Shown here one piece after another: positions 14,598 to 23,319 of a stretch of 36,256 nt of DNA (the first letter of the stretch is position 1; the number at the start of each line of letters is the position of its first letter). The stretch lies in contig JAKAEB010000038.1 of the NCBI GenBank assembly GCA_021818445.1, positions 1 through 36,256 on the forward strand, in the 5' to 3' direction. The notes under the pieces were generated by a model, which ran no database searches, was not told the origin of the DNA, and saw nothing but the letters and a program-made list of their open reading frames with translations. Position numbers and translations under genes: made by a program. Origin of the DNA: Planctomycetota bacterium (lineage in GTDB: Bacteria > Planctomycetota > Phycisphaerae > WQYP01).

Positions 14598-17110
14598 AAA
14601 GACGTGGGTCTCAGGCACGCTGTTTGCGGGATGGAAGACAATTGGCGAATATGCAATTTGCTGGTGTGGTGACGGCATGCTTCACGTTGTGCCGGCCTGG
14701 TGGATCAGTAATCTCGTACCGCGGTACCCGGTTGTGGTTTAGCCAGAAACCGTTCTTTGCCTCGATAATTTTACTTGCGTGTGCTGCGGTCATTTCACCA
14801 TCGGTTGCGCTCGCTGCATCCCCCCGTCCCGTAAACAGCCGCCAAGTTATTGCGGCCATCAAACGCGGTGTAGCTTATCTGCTGGCGAAAGAAAACCCAA
14901 AGTATCTATGGGAAAACCACGGTATTGACGCCCGCGAATTTACACGGGGGGGTGAAACTGCCTTGGTAACCGAGGCCTTAATTGACGTCGGCCAAAGCCT
15001 TCACCTGCGGCGGCTTTCCATCTTTCAACCGGCGATGGCCCGCGCCATTAAATATGTGGCCGCCATGCGCACCGAGTCCACCTATGCGGCGTCGTTTCAA
15101 GCCAATGCACTGGCACTGCTTCCAAACTATCGCAAACCCGCCTATTTTCGCGCCCTCACGTGGGACAGTCACTATTTGAACATGGCGATGCACCGCGACG
15201 GTGGATACACATATCGTTGGAGACGAGGGAAGAACCGACCACACGAAAATGCCCCCGGCCATTGGGATAATTCAAATACACAATATGGTGTGCTGGGCCA
15301 ATGGGCGGCCGCCCACGCTGGTGTACTGGTACCGATGAATTACTGGTTCACCGCTGCCCGCCACTGGCACGCGACGCAGTTTGTCAATGGTACCTGGGGG
15401 TATTGGGGTTTTCGCGGAAGGCCGCACGGTCGTCCCAGCCGCCCGGAAACGATGACACCCGCCGGTATCGCGAGTTTGCTGATAGCAGATGAATATTTGA
15501 AGGCCCACGCCTCAGCCGCGGGTCAAAAAGACGCAAGCGTCAGCCGGGCGATGCGGTGGATCGACCATAACATCAATCCCAAAGCCAAAGATTTATACGA
15601 ACTTTATGGCTACGAGCGGGTCGGTCTGGCCACCGGGTTGCAGTATTTCGGAAATGTAAATTGGTACGACGCATTCGCTGCTGATTTAGTCCATCGCCAA
15701 AACCGCAACGGTAGCTGGTATCCCATGTTCCGGGCGCTTAATTGGGACCAGGGCGGCAATTATGGCCAGGGGCGATATCCCCAGCCTATCATCGGCACCG
15801 CCTATGCGCTGCTCATCTTGGATCGTGGACTTAACCCCGTGGTGTTTAATAAACTTCGATACACGCCCAGATTCTTCGGTGCGTGGAATACCCGCCCCCG
15901 CGATGCCGCCAATGTCACGTCATGGATGACTCGCTCCTTCGATGCACCATTGAACTGGCAGGTGGTGAGCATCAATCGACCCTACCGAACCTGGCTTAAT
16001 TCACCCATTCTTTTGATCGCGGGTTCAAAACCCTTTCAATTGACCCAAACCCAGATTGCTCGATTGCGCCACTACGTGCAGGCTGGGGGAATGGTGTTTT
16101 GCAACTGCAACAATTATTCCGTCGCCTTTCGCAACGCTATGGTAAAGCTGGGCGAGCAGGTATGTGGAAGCCAGTATGCCGCGCATAAATTATCACCCAA
16201 AAATATGCTCTATACGATGCAAAGCTGGTATCACACGGCGTTTAATCCCGGCTGGCTCGCTATTTCCAACGGTATTCGCTATCTATGGATCGTCAGCCCC
16301 GCCGATCTCGGACGAACGTGGCAGCAAAGGCAGTTCAACAATAAAAATCCATGGAATCTGGCCACCAATCTCTATCTGTATGCAACCGGACGCGGCCTGC
16401 TATCCGACAGGCTTAAATCTTTATATGTGCCCGCAACCAATTTCAAGCCCGTCCGTACCATCAACGCCTGCATACTCACATACAAGGGCAACTGCAATCC
16501 TGAGCCGGGTGCCTGGAAACGCATGGCACATATTGCCGCCCGCGATTTTGCCACGCGGCTGAATCTCTCTGTTCAGTCTCCCGCTGCACTGAATGCCACC
16601 ACGCCCGCCGCCGCATCATCCAAAAGTAATATAAATTTAACGCTTATGACCGGCACCGGCGCATTTAAGCTCACCGCGCGTCAATGCAGTAAACTGCGGG
16701 CCTATCTGCATCATGGTGGCATGCTGTTTGCCGATGCCGGTGGCGGTAGTCGCCGATTTGGAGTGGCATTTGAAAGCCTTTGCAAGCGTTTATTTCCCCA
16801 TCATGCACTTCAACCGCTGCCCGATAAATCACGCCTCTTAAGCGGCAATATGCCCGGCGGCGTTCGCGCCGTGCATGCCCACTACCGAAAATTTTTCATC
16901 GATCAGCACGGCGCACATCACTATCCGCAAATTTATGGCATCAAATACCGCGGGCGTTGGGCCTTGGTCTTTTCGCCGTATGATATAACCAGCGGTCTTC
17001 TGGGAACCAATACATGGGGCATCAGCGGTTACACACCCAATTACGCTGTCCAATTCGCCCGCAACCTGCTCTGCTATGCGGCCATCATGCCAAGGAGTCT
17101 GCCCAAGTAA
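14594..17110 (+). CDS. Exported DUF4159-type protein with an alpha/alpha-toroid N-terminal region
   Basis: The 838-residue protein has a signal-like hydrophobic segment at about 54-75 after an unusually long basic leader; an internal start is possible. Residues 80 to about 440 are rich in Trp, Tyr and Gly with motifs such as 'NTQYGVLGQWAAAHAG' and 'QNRNGSWYPM', like prenyltransferase/terpenoid-cyclase toroids. Two DUF4159-like units follow, each with 'LTxxQxxxLRxYxxxGGMxF' (about 485-505 and 690-715, the second with 'GGMLFADAGGGS'). DUF4159 proteins in planctomycetes are large, exported and of unknown function. The ATG overlaps the ptsH stop, which implies translational coupling to the PTS genes. 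The last four codons and the stop lie inside repeat copy B. Confidence 0.8.
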   Translation: MKRRGSQARCLRDGRQLANMQFAGVVTACFTLCRPGGSVISYRGTRLWFSQKPFFASIILLACAAVISPSVALAASPRPVNSRQVIAAIKRGVAYLLAKENPKYLWENHGIDAREFTRGGETALVTEALIDVGQSLHLRRLSIFQPAMARAIKYVAAMRTESTYAASFQANALALLPNYRKPAYFRALTWDSHYLNMAMHRDGGYTYRWRRGKNRPHENAPGHWDNSNTQYGVLGQWAAAHAGVLVPMNYWFTAARHWHATQFVNGTWGYWGFRGRPHGRPSRPETMTPAGIASLLIADEYLKAHASAAGQKDASVSRAMRWIDHNINPKAKDLYELYGYERVGLATGLQYFGNVNWYDAFAADLVHRQNRNGSWYPMFRALNWDQGGNYGQGRYPQPIIGTAYALLILDRGLNPVVFNKLRYTPRFFGAWNTRPRDAANVTSWMTRSFDAPLNWQVVSINRPYRTWLNSPILLIAGSKPFQLTQTQIARLRHYVQAGGMVFCNCNNYSVAFRNAMVKLGEQVCGSQYAAHKLSPKNMLYTMQSWYHTAFNPGWLAISNGIRYLWIVSPADLGRTWQQRQFNNKNPWNLATNLYLYATGRGLLSDRLKSLYVPATNFKPVRTINACILTYKGNCNPEPGAWKRMAHIAARDFATRLNLSVQSPAALNATTPAAASSKSNINLTLMTGTGAFKLTARQCSKLRAYLHHGGMLFADAGGGSRRFGVAFESLCKRLFPHHALQPLPDKSRLLSGNMPGGVRAVHAHYRKFFIDQHGAHHYPQIYGIKYRGRWALVFSPYDITSGLLGTNTWGISGYTPNYAVQFARNLLCYAAIMPRSLPK

Positions 17111-17252
17111 TAGCAGGGCTGCGATGTGCCGGAAATGCCCCGGATGCAAGGTGTCGGGCGGACGCCGACTCTGGTAAAAATGAATCCGAGAACGCCGCCA
17201 ACTGGGCGTTTACGCCACATCCTCCGATGGCACACCGTACGGGCGATTCGCC
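17095..17252 (+). repeat. Dispersed intergenic repeat, copy B
   Basis: Homologous to the minus strand of 876-1018 (see copy A for the alignment). It starts inside the last codons of the DUF4159-type gene and so supplies its stop codon, and it ends about 20 bases before the stop of the convergent oxidoreductase gene. It is slightly longer than copy A because of small insertions. Confidence 0.75.
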
Positions 17253-17271
17253 ATCGCCAGCCCGTGCCAAA

Positions 17272-18819
17272 TTATTTGAGCCGCTCAATGAGATGATCGC
17301 CCACCCGCAATGCATTGGCCATGGCCGTCAGTGATGGATTCACCGCTCCGATGCTCGGGAAAAAGCTGGTGTCCACCACGTAGAGATTATCCAGATCATG
17401 TGCCTTGCAAAATGTATCAAGAACCGATGTTTTGGCGTCTTTACCGAAGCGGCATGTCCCGGCTTGGTGCCCGACGCCCGCAATGGGAATGGTTTTGCCC
17501 AGGTACAGATTATTCGGTATCAAGTGAGGGTGCATCTGTACATGTTCCAGAACGCTTTGCAGTTTTTGGCGCAGCCGTTTGAATGCCTCTTGATTATTCA
17601 GTTGATAGGTCAATTTGATGCTGCCATCCTTGTTTAACGTAACGCGATTATTCGGGTCGGGCAGATCCTCTGTCGTCAGCCAGAAATCTACCGCGTGCAA
17701 AGCCATCTCCTCCAGCGTAAAGCCGGGGGCAAATTTGGGCGCGTCGCCTTTGAACATCGGTCCCTGCGATTTGCCGATCATCTGGATGTTGCCCAGCGGA
17801 AAAGCAAAATCATCCGCCTTGAAGTAAAAATCATTAATCGACAGCGTTTTTTGAAACCGGGTGTGGTTCGGTTCTTTCGACAGTGCTACCACCGCCGCTG
17901 AATTATGAAACATGTAATGGCGCCCGACCATGTCCGAACTGTTCGCCAGTCCGTTCGGATGCCGGTCATTGGCCGATTGCAAAAGCAATTTTGCCGAGTT
18001 CGCCGCACCCGCCGATACCACCACGATGTGGCCGGAAAAAGTCTGCGGCTTCCCATTGACATCCACCTGCACCTGCGTGACCGTTCGCCCCGACGGGTCG
18101 GTCACCAGCTTTTTTACATGCGCCATCGTGACAAGTGTGACATTCTCGCGGTCCATGATCGGCCGGATACACACAACTTCCGCGTCCGATTTGGCGTGCA
18201 CCATACATGGAAACCCGTCGCAACTGTCGCAGCGGAGGCACTTGCTTAAATGCTTCTGTGTCTCATTGAGCATAACGCCCGTAGGTGCATGAAACGGATG
18301 ATAACCCATACGGGTAAGTTCATCCGCGAGCTTTTGAATCCGCGGCTCATGTGATACGGGGGGAAACGGATAGGGCCCGCTGGCGGGCGGTTCGGTTGGG
18401 TCTTCCCCGCGCTGCCCATGCACCTGATAAAGATTTTCCGCCTGCAGATAGTAAGGCTCAAATTCGTCATAGCCGATCGGCCAGGCCGGAGAGATACCAC
18501 CATGGTGTTTGATTTCGCCAAAATCTTCTTTGCGCAGCCGAAACAGCGCCGCACCGAACATTTTCGTTGCCCCGCCTACAAAGTAATGGACGCCGGGTTG
18601 AAACGCCTTTCCATTCTCGTCGTACCACGCATCCTTGGACACATACCGGTTTTCCACAAATACGGCGGTGGCATCCCAGTTCGGCTTTTCCCGTGGCAGC
18701 CAGCCGCCGCGCTCCAGTATTAAAATCTTTTTTCCAGCCTTTGCCAGATGCTGCGCCAAGGTGCCACCGCCAGCACCGGACCCAATAATAATCACGTCAT
18801 AATCAGTCTGCGAAGTCAT
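17272..18819 (-). CDS. GMC-family FAD oxidoreductase
   Basis: The 515-residue flavoprotein oxidises an alcohol or sugar. The FAD-binding motif is 'VIIIGSGAGGGTLAQHLA' at the N-terminus. 'HYFVGGATKMFGAALFRLR' is the family FAD-covering segment. The C-terminal active-site block 'VGHQAGTCRFG' has His451 and 'GAVNPSLTAMANALRVG' has Asn494. A four-cysteine cluster, Cys194, 197, 200 and 205 in 'CLRCDSCDGFPC', could bind metal. The ATG at 18819 is chosen because GGAG lies eight bases upstream; the longer frame to 18927 would overlap the channel gene. It follows the channel gene by 35 bases and is probably co-transcribed, so the substrate may be a small polyol or sugar that enters through the channel. 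Confidence 0.92.
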   Translation of the reverse strand: MTSQTDYDVIIIGSGAGGGTLAQHLAKAGKKILILERGGWLPREKPNWDATAVFVENRYVSKDAWYDENGKAFQPGVHYFVGGATKMFGAALFRLRKEDFGEIKHHGGISPAWPIGYDEFEPYYLQAENLYQVHGQRGEDPTEPPASGPYPFPPVSHEPRIQKLADELTRMGYHPFHAPTGVMLNETQKHLSKCLRCDSCDGFPCMVHAKSDAEVVCIRPIMDRENVTLVTMAHVKKLVTDPSGRTVTQVQVDVNGKPQTFSGHIVVVSAGAANSAKLLLQSANDRHPNGLANSSDMVGRHYMFHNSAAVVALSKEPNHTRFQKTLSINDFYFKADDFAFPLGNIQMIGKSQGPMFKGDAPKFAPGFTLEEMALHAVDFWLTTEDLPDPNNRVTLNKDGSIKLTYQLNNQEAFKRLRQKLQSVLEHVQMHPHLIPNNLYLGKTIPIAGVGHQAGTCRFGKDAKTSVLDTFCKAHDLDNLYVVDTSFFPSIGAVNPSLTAMANALRVGDHLIERLK

Positions 18820-18854
18820 GGGGATGTCTCCATAAAAGAGGTTTTGGTTCATAC

Positions 18855-19691
18855 CTATAACATATGGTATCGGCAGTCGCACGGCAGCACATGCTGCGAG
18901 TGACCGGTATGGGTAAATCGTGGGCACAGCGCCCGGCGCTCACGGATCGCCAGCGCATGAATCTCAATCGCCGTCAGCATACCGATGATCGGTGCCGTGA
19001 AATAAATCCAGCACGCTGTCCATATGCCCGAAGGCAGGGCGGACGCAACGGTACGGGCGGGGTTCATGCTGAAGCCCGAGTAGGGGGCCTCAAATGTGAC
19101 AAATAAAAATATGAGGATACCGGCAAATACTCCGGTAAACCGCGACAGTTTTTTGCTGCGATTCACCAGCAGCACCGTACCCATTAAAACGGCCGAAATA
19201 ATAAACTCACCCAGCCATGCTGCACCCGCGCCCTGCGGTCCGGGTACGGTAACAATCCACTCTATGGCATGCGATGCCAGCGCCGCCCCGAATACCAGTC
19301 GTGAAAACAGTACCCCCAATACACCGCCAATAAATTGGCCGACCATGTAAAAGACCGCATCCCACATGGAGATTTTCTGCAACCAGAGGAAACCCAATGT
19401 GAAGGCGGGATTCATATGGGCACCCGATCTTTTACCAATCGGTGAGTAGATCAGCCCGATCGCCGTTGAACCCATCGCTACGCCGATTAAAGCCCGGCGC
19501 AAAATGTCCGAGTGAATGGCCGCATACCCTGGCGCTCCGGGATATTCCAGCAAAACGCTGAAGCCGCAGGCGGATATCATGAATCCCGCCAGCAGAACGC
19601 CTTCAATAACGTAAAGCGGCCAATGCTGAACTAACGCCTGCCGGGCGGACAACCGCGGCAGATTTGTCCCGGCTTTACTGTGCCCATCCAT
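18855..19691 (-). CDS. MIP-family channel (aquaporin/glycerol facilitator type)
   Basis: The 278-residue protein has six hydrophobic segments and the two half-helix signatures NPA at residues 94-96 ('SGAHMNPAFTLG') and 210-212 ('SGFSMNPARTVAS'). It lets water or small neutral solutes such as glycerol cross the membrane. The spacing looks more like the aquaporin side of the family, but the selectivity filter cannot be settled by eye. The C-terminus is a short polar tail rich in His and Cys ('HTGHSQHVLPCDCRYH'). The ATG at 19691 is preferred to GTG 19700 and ATG 19697 because AAGG lies eight bases upstream. It is followed by the GMC oxidoreductase gene. Confidence 0.92.
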   Translation of the reverse strand: MDGHSKAGTNLPRLSARQALVQHWPLYVIEGVLLAGFMISACGFSVLLEYPGAPGYAAIHSDILRRALIGVAMGSTAIGLIYSPIGKRSGAHMNPAFTLGFLWLQKISMWDAVFYMVGQFIGGVLGVLFSRLVFGAALASHAIEWIVTVPGPQGAGAAWLGEFIISAVLMGTVLLVNRSKKLSRFTGVFAGILIFLFVTFEAPYSGFSMNPARTVASALPSGIWTACWIYFTAPIIGMLTAIEIHALAIRERRALCPRFTHTGHSQHVLPCDCRYHML

Positions 19692-19880
19692 CGTCATCAC
19701 CTTGCTAAGTGCCGACGTTCGTCCGGGCGATACGCCGTGCAGCCTGTTTCAGACTGCGGCGAAAGTATAGCGGATAATCTTTGCGGCCCAACCCGGCTTG
19801 CACCAACCTAAGCCATCACCCATCGGGGAGGGCGGCTGATTGTCAGATTCGTGGCGTTTATGTTAACATCACCGTGTTAA

Positions 19881-19955
19881 CGGGGCGTAGCTCAGCCTGG
19901 CTAGAGCGCCTGGTTTGGGACCAGGAAGTCGCAGGTTCAAATCCTGTCGCCCCGA
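19881..19955 (+). tRNA. tRNA-Pro (anticodon UGG)
   Basis: The acceptor stem CGGGGCG (19881-19887) pairs with CGCCCCG (19948-19954), with A as discriminator at 19955. The D-arm 'TAGCTCAGCCTGGCTAGAGC', anticodon arm CTGGT-TTGGGAC-CAG with anticodon TGG, and T-arm 'CAGGTTCAAATCCTG' are all present. C1-G72 and A73 are usual for bacterial tRNA-Pro. No CCA is encoded; a T-run follows, which probably terminates transcription. A GTTAACA...TGTTAAC inverted repeat (19862-19881) runs up to the first tRNA base. Confidence 0.97.
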
Positions 19956-20703
19956 TTTTTCTGCCTGCCGTCGAAAAAATAGAGTCTCGATTCATCGGGG
20001 CAGTCTCCTGCTCAACTGCTCTCCGCGATTTTGGCCGGAGGCCAAAATGGAGCAGGTGAATGTAGAACAGGAGATCAGGAGAGCATATTCGGCTGGAGCA
20101 AGAGAGTCGCTGCCGCCCGCAGCCGAAACGTCTTCCACGGTCTACTCTTTACTTTCTACTTTCAACGGTTTTTTCGCCCACCGGCGATGCATATTTTGCA
20201 TTTACCGCGTCAGCTCAATCACTGACGATTCTCTGTTGGGCGTATTTTGCAGCCGGGTAAAGCGTTGGAATCACTGGGCAATACCATACACGATACCGAA
20301 TTCTCGAATCAGGTGATGATCCCGCGGATACCATTTGTGGTGGCTGAGGCAGTGCCATGGATAACTTTGAATTTTCACATGCGAACAGCGACCGCTTGAT
20401 ACGCCTGCCACCCGCGTACTGATGAAAAGCCGCATTGGGCAACGTGCAAAGATCGGACGAACCGATGGTTGAGAATTGGAGGTAAGAGCATTGAGGCCAG
20501 CGGATATCATGCTTTGACCACGAAAAATACAGGAACAAACGCCTGCAACGCCTCCTACCGACGCCACAAAAACTCTTACGCCTAAAACCATTGAGATATC
20601 CGGGCAAATTCATTCTGCGCAGGGGCATTTAGTTTACTCACGGCTACGTCGGGTGAAAGCGTTCCGGGCATTTCCGTATCCACCACCACCGGTATTAACA
20701 GGC
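19956..20703. other. Gene-poor region after tRNA-Pro
   Basis: No convincing gene. A hairpin ATTTTGGCC-GGA-GGCCAAAAT lies at 20028-20048. Several medium-length frames on both strands (such as 20215-20628 minus) have no family likeness, no ribosome-binding site and overlapping alternatives. Composition suggests decayed coding sequence on the minus strand, but I could not identify it. No transposase, integrase or duplicate of the tRNA 3' end was seen. Confidence 0.5.
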
Positions 20704-20970
20704 TTAGGTGCACCTCGGTAGATTACGCACGACATATCCTGCGCGGTTAGAAGCTGCGGTCTGAAGGCATTCATTACGGGCATATTCGGGCTTCCGAAAG
20801 GTGCCCATATACTTATTTGCATTAAGGCGGCGGACTGCACTTGTGCGCCCAAGCCGGCGCGCACCAGCGTCAACCTTGGAACCCTTTTGGCAAATTCGAA
20901 CATCAATGTATGATTCAATACGTTGCGCAACGAGCAACTCAATGAATTTAGTGGCTCCGCGGGTGGTCAT
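20704..20970 (-). pseudogene. Probable remnant of a DUF488-family gene
   Basis: From an ATG at 20970, the translation begins 'MTTRGATKF' and continues 'FIELLVAQRIESYIDVR', like the start of DUF488 proteins, which read roughly 'STRS.EEFIELL..HGI..LVDVR'. Later 'YMGTFRKPEYARN' resembles the family's 'YMQTPEF' block. The usual first strand ('YTIGHS') is missing upstream in frame, and the cysteine and Trp-Arg-Cys-His region that should follow appears broken across two frames near 20710-20750. The N-terminal similarity is the best evidence; a chance match is possible. Confidence 0.4.
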
Positions 20971-21031
20971 GGGGGCTAGTGTGAGTGAATCTCTTGCGAT
21001 GCCTTCATAAGGCTTGTCGTATGGAGAAGCA

Positions 21032-23035
21032 ATGGCAACGCAAGCAGACGGTGCGAGCCGAACGCAGACAGGGAAAAAAAATGATACCCACTGTACAGCG
21101 GGGGTGACACCCGCTCGCGCTGCGATCGCCACCACAGCAGTAAAGACTTCACATCACGATCAATCGGCCCCCGCGGCCAATGTGGGGCAATTCAAGCCAC
21201 TTAGTCGGCATCAAGGTGCCATCGCAGTTTTGGCACTTGCCGCTATCGCGACCTTTTTGCTGCAGCATTTTGCATTTCATGCCGGGCCGCTGGTATCAAA
21301 CCTGCCTTTATGGGTTGCACTGTTACTTGGCGGGGTACCTTTAGTTTGGGGCCTGTTAAGGGCGCTTTTTCGCGGAAAATTCGGATCAGACCTTCTTGCG
21401 GGCATTTCCATTGTTACCTCGGTACTGCTAGGGCAATACCTTGCCGGCACGTTGGTGGTGCTGATGCTCTCCGGCGGCGAGGCACTCGAGGCGTATGCGG
21501 TTCGCAGCGCCTCATCGGTTTTACGGGCTTTAGCCCAGCGTATGCCGACAGTTGCGCATAAAAAGCTCGGCGCGGCTGTCGTGGATGTGCCTGTTCCGGA
21601 GATCGTCCCCGGCGATACCTTACTTATTTATGCCCACGATATATGCCCGGCTGACGGCGTGGTGCTTGAAGGCCACGGCGGTATGGATGAATCATACCTT
21701 ACCGGCGAGCCTTATCAGATAGCCAAGGCACCCGGTGCCGAAGCGCTTTCGGGTGCGGTGAATGGCGAATCGGTACTGACCATAACCGTCACCCGGCCAC
21801 CACAGGACTCTCGCTATGCCCGCATCATGCGGGTCATGCAGGACTCGCAACAGCAGCGTCCACGGTTGCGGCGTCTGGGCGATATGCTCGGGGCTTTGTA
21901 CACTCCGGTAGCGGTTCTGATTGCGCTGGTGGCGGGCATTGCATCGCACGATCCAGTGCGATTTTTGGCGGTGTTGGTTGTTGCCACACCCTGCCCCCTG
22001 CTTATTGCCATTCCCGTAGCAATTATCGGCGCGATTTCTCTCGCCGCGCGGCGCAGCATTATTGTCAAAGACCCGGCCGTGCTGGAGCAACTGCCAACGT
22101 GCCAAACGTTCTTTTTTGATAAAACCGGCACGCTCACTTATGGCGAACCGCGCCTTACTGGCGTAATTGCAGCGGAGGATATCTCACCCGCTGACGTCCT
22201 GCGATATGCCGCGAGCGTGGAGCAATACTCTAAGCATCCGCTGGCGCGGGCCATATTAGCCTCATGGGAATCTCTCCGCAGTGAACTTCTGCCCGCGGAT
22301 GATGTGCGCGAGCCACCGGGCCATGGCCTGCTGGGCACTGTCGCCGGTCGGCGCGTTGAAATTACTTGCCGTAAAAGTCTGTCGGCAACGATGGCTGCGA
22401 AGCTGCCGCCAACAGCGGTTGGTCTGGAGTGCGTGGTTCTACTCGATGGCAAATATGCCGCGGTCTTGCAATTCAGGGATGAACCACGCGCTGAAGTTAC
22501 AAAATTTATGCAGCACCTTGGACTCAGGCACAACATTGACCGAAGGATTCTCCTTACCGGCGACCGCGCCGCCGAAGCACATGATGTGGCCAGGCGTGTA
22601 GGCATTGATATTATTTATTCCGAAAAGACACCCGAAGAAAAACTGGCCATCGTAAAAGCCGAAACGTCTCTGCGCCGCACCGCATACTTGGGCGATGGCA
22701 TTAACGACGCACCGGCGCTGCTGGCGGCGACGGTGGGCATCGCGTTTGGCAAAACGTCAGACGTTACCTCGGAAGCTGCCGCAGCCGTGATACTCGATTC
22801 TTCCATGCACCGAGTGGATGAGTTTTTGCACATAGCAAAGCGACTGCGGCGCATAGCACTGCAATCGGCACTAGGGGGGATTATCTTATCACTGGGCGCA
22901 GTGGCTTTTGCGGCGGCCGGGTTCTTGACGCCTGTGGCTGGCGCTATTATCCAAGAGGCCATTGACGTGATAGTGGTGCTTAACGCCCTTCGTGCCAGCT
23001 TTGCGCCCCGTCAAATAACGGATATGCATTATTGA
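21032..23035 (+). CDS. P1B-type heavy-metal ATPase, P1B-5-like
   Basis: The 667-residue membrane pump couples ATP hydrolysis to metal transport. Asp363 in DKTGTLT (363-369) is the phosphorylated residue; 'YLTGEPYQI' (about 222-230) is the actuator loop, 'SKHPLA' (400-405) the HP motif and 'GDGINDAPALL' the hinge. The helix-4 motif is TPCP (319-322) and QEAID (641-645) lies in a late helix. TPCP with QExxD is the signature reported for the P1B-5 group, linked to nickel, cobalt or iron export. Many of these end in a hemerythrin domain, which is absent here. The N-terminus has no metal-binding domain. The ATG at 21032 with GGAG before it is preferred. It stands alone between gene remnants. Confidence 0.88.
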   Translation: MATQADGASRTQTGKKNDTHCTAGVTPARAAIATTAVKTSHHDQSAPAANVGQFKPLSRHQGAIAVLALAAIATFLLQHFAFHAGPLVSNLPLWVALLLGGVPLVWGLLRALFRGKFGSDLLAGISIVTSVLLGQYLAGTLVVLMLSGGEALEAYAVRSASSVLRALAQRMPTVAHKKLGAAVVDVPVPEIVPGDTLLIYAHDICPADGVVLEGHGGMDESYLTGEPYQIAKAPGAEALSGAVNGESVLTITVTRPPQDSRYARIMRVMQDSQQQRPRLRRLGDMLGALYTPVAVLIALVAGIASHDPVRFLAVLVVATPCPLLIAIPVAIIGAISLAARRSIIVKDPAVLEQLPTCQTFFFDKTGTLTYGEPRLTGVIAAEDISPADVLRYAASVEQYSKHPLARAILASWESLRSELLPADDVREPPGHGLLGTVAGRRVEITCRKSLSATMAAKLPPTAVGLECVVLLDGKYAAVLQFRDEPRAEVTKFMQHLGLRHNIDRRILLTGDRAAEAHDVARRVGIDIIYSEKTPEEKLAIVKAETSLRRTAYLGDGINDAPALLAATVGIAFGKTSDVTSEAAAAVILDSSMHRVDEFLHIAKRLRRIALQSALGGIILSLGAVAFAAAGFLTPVAGAIIQEAIDVIVVLNALRASFAPRQITDMHY

Positions 23036-23047
23036 GGCTTGCCACGC

Positions 23048-23203
23048 CTAAGCGATTAGCCGGAAATAGACTTTATCCTCGCGAATATCGTTGGCGAAAA
23101 GGTTTTGAAGGTGGCAGGCGTCGGTTTGTCCGATACGGTGAATGCGGCCGAGACATTTCCGCGCGGCACTTCATTGCAGCCGCATAATTACTTTGAAATC
23201 CTC
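23048..23203 (-). pseudogene. Remnant of an SNF2-family helicase C-terminus
   Basis: Read on the minus strand in one frame, 23170 to 23048 gives '[20 protein letters not shown]' followed by '[15 protein letters not shown]' and a stop. The GRxHRIGQT block is helicase motif VI of SNF2/RapA-like proteins, and the sequence after it fits too. A stop codon (23171-23173) breaks the frame immediately upstream, where 'EDFKVIMRLQ' precedes it. Nothing of the rest of a helicase remains in the space before the next gene. It is a truncated, inactive fragment. Confidence 0.6.
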
Positions 23204-23319
23204 GGCGTTGCGTGTAATGCTTTGGGGTGGTGGCCAATGGGCTGGCGGTAGAACTGGAATGGTATACTGCCATCTATCGGCCATAGGTTTATACAGTGGA
23301 CAGATAAAAGAGTTGTCAT

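Noticed and set aside
20215..20628. 137-codon minus-strand frame after tRNA-Pro
   Set aside because: No recognisable family, no ribosome-binding site and a second long frame overlaps it; at most a decayed gene.
19881..21031. tRNA-Pro as an integration site with an island beside it
   Set aside because: No integrase, no transposase and no repeat of the tRNA 3' end downstream were seen.
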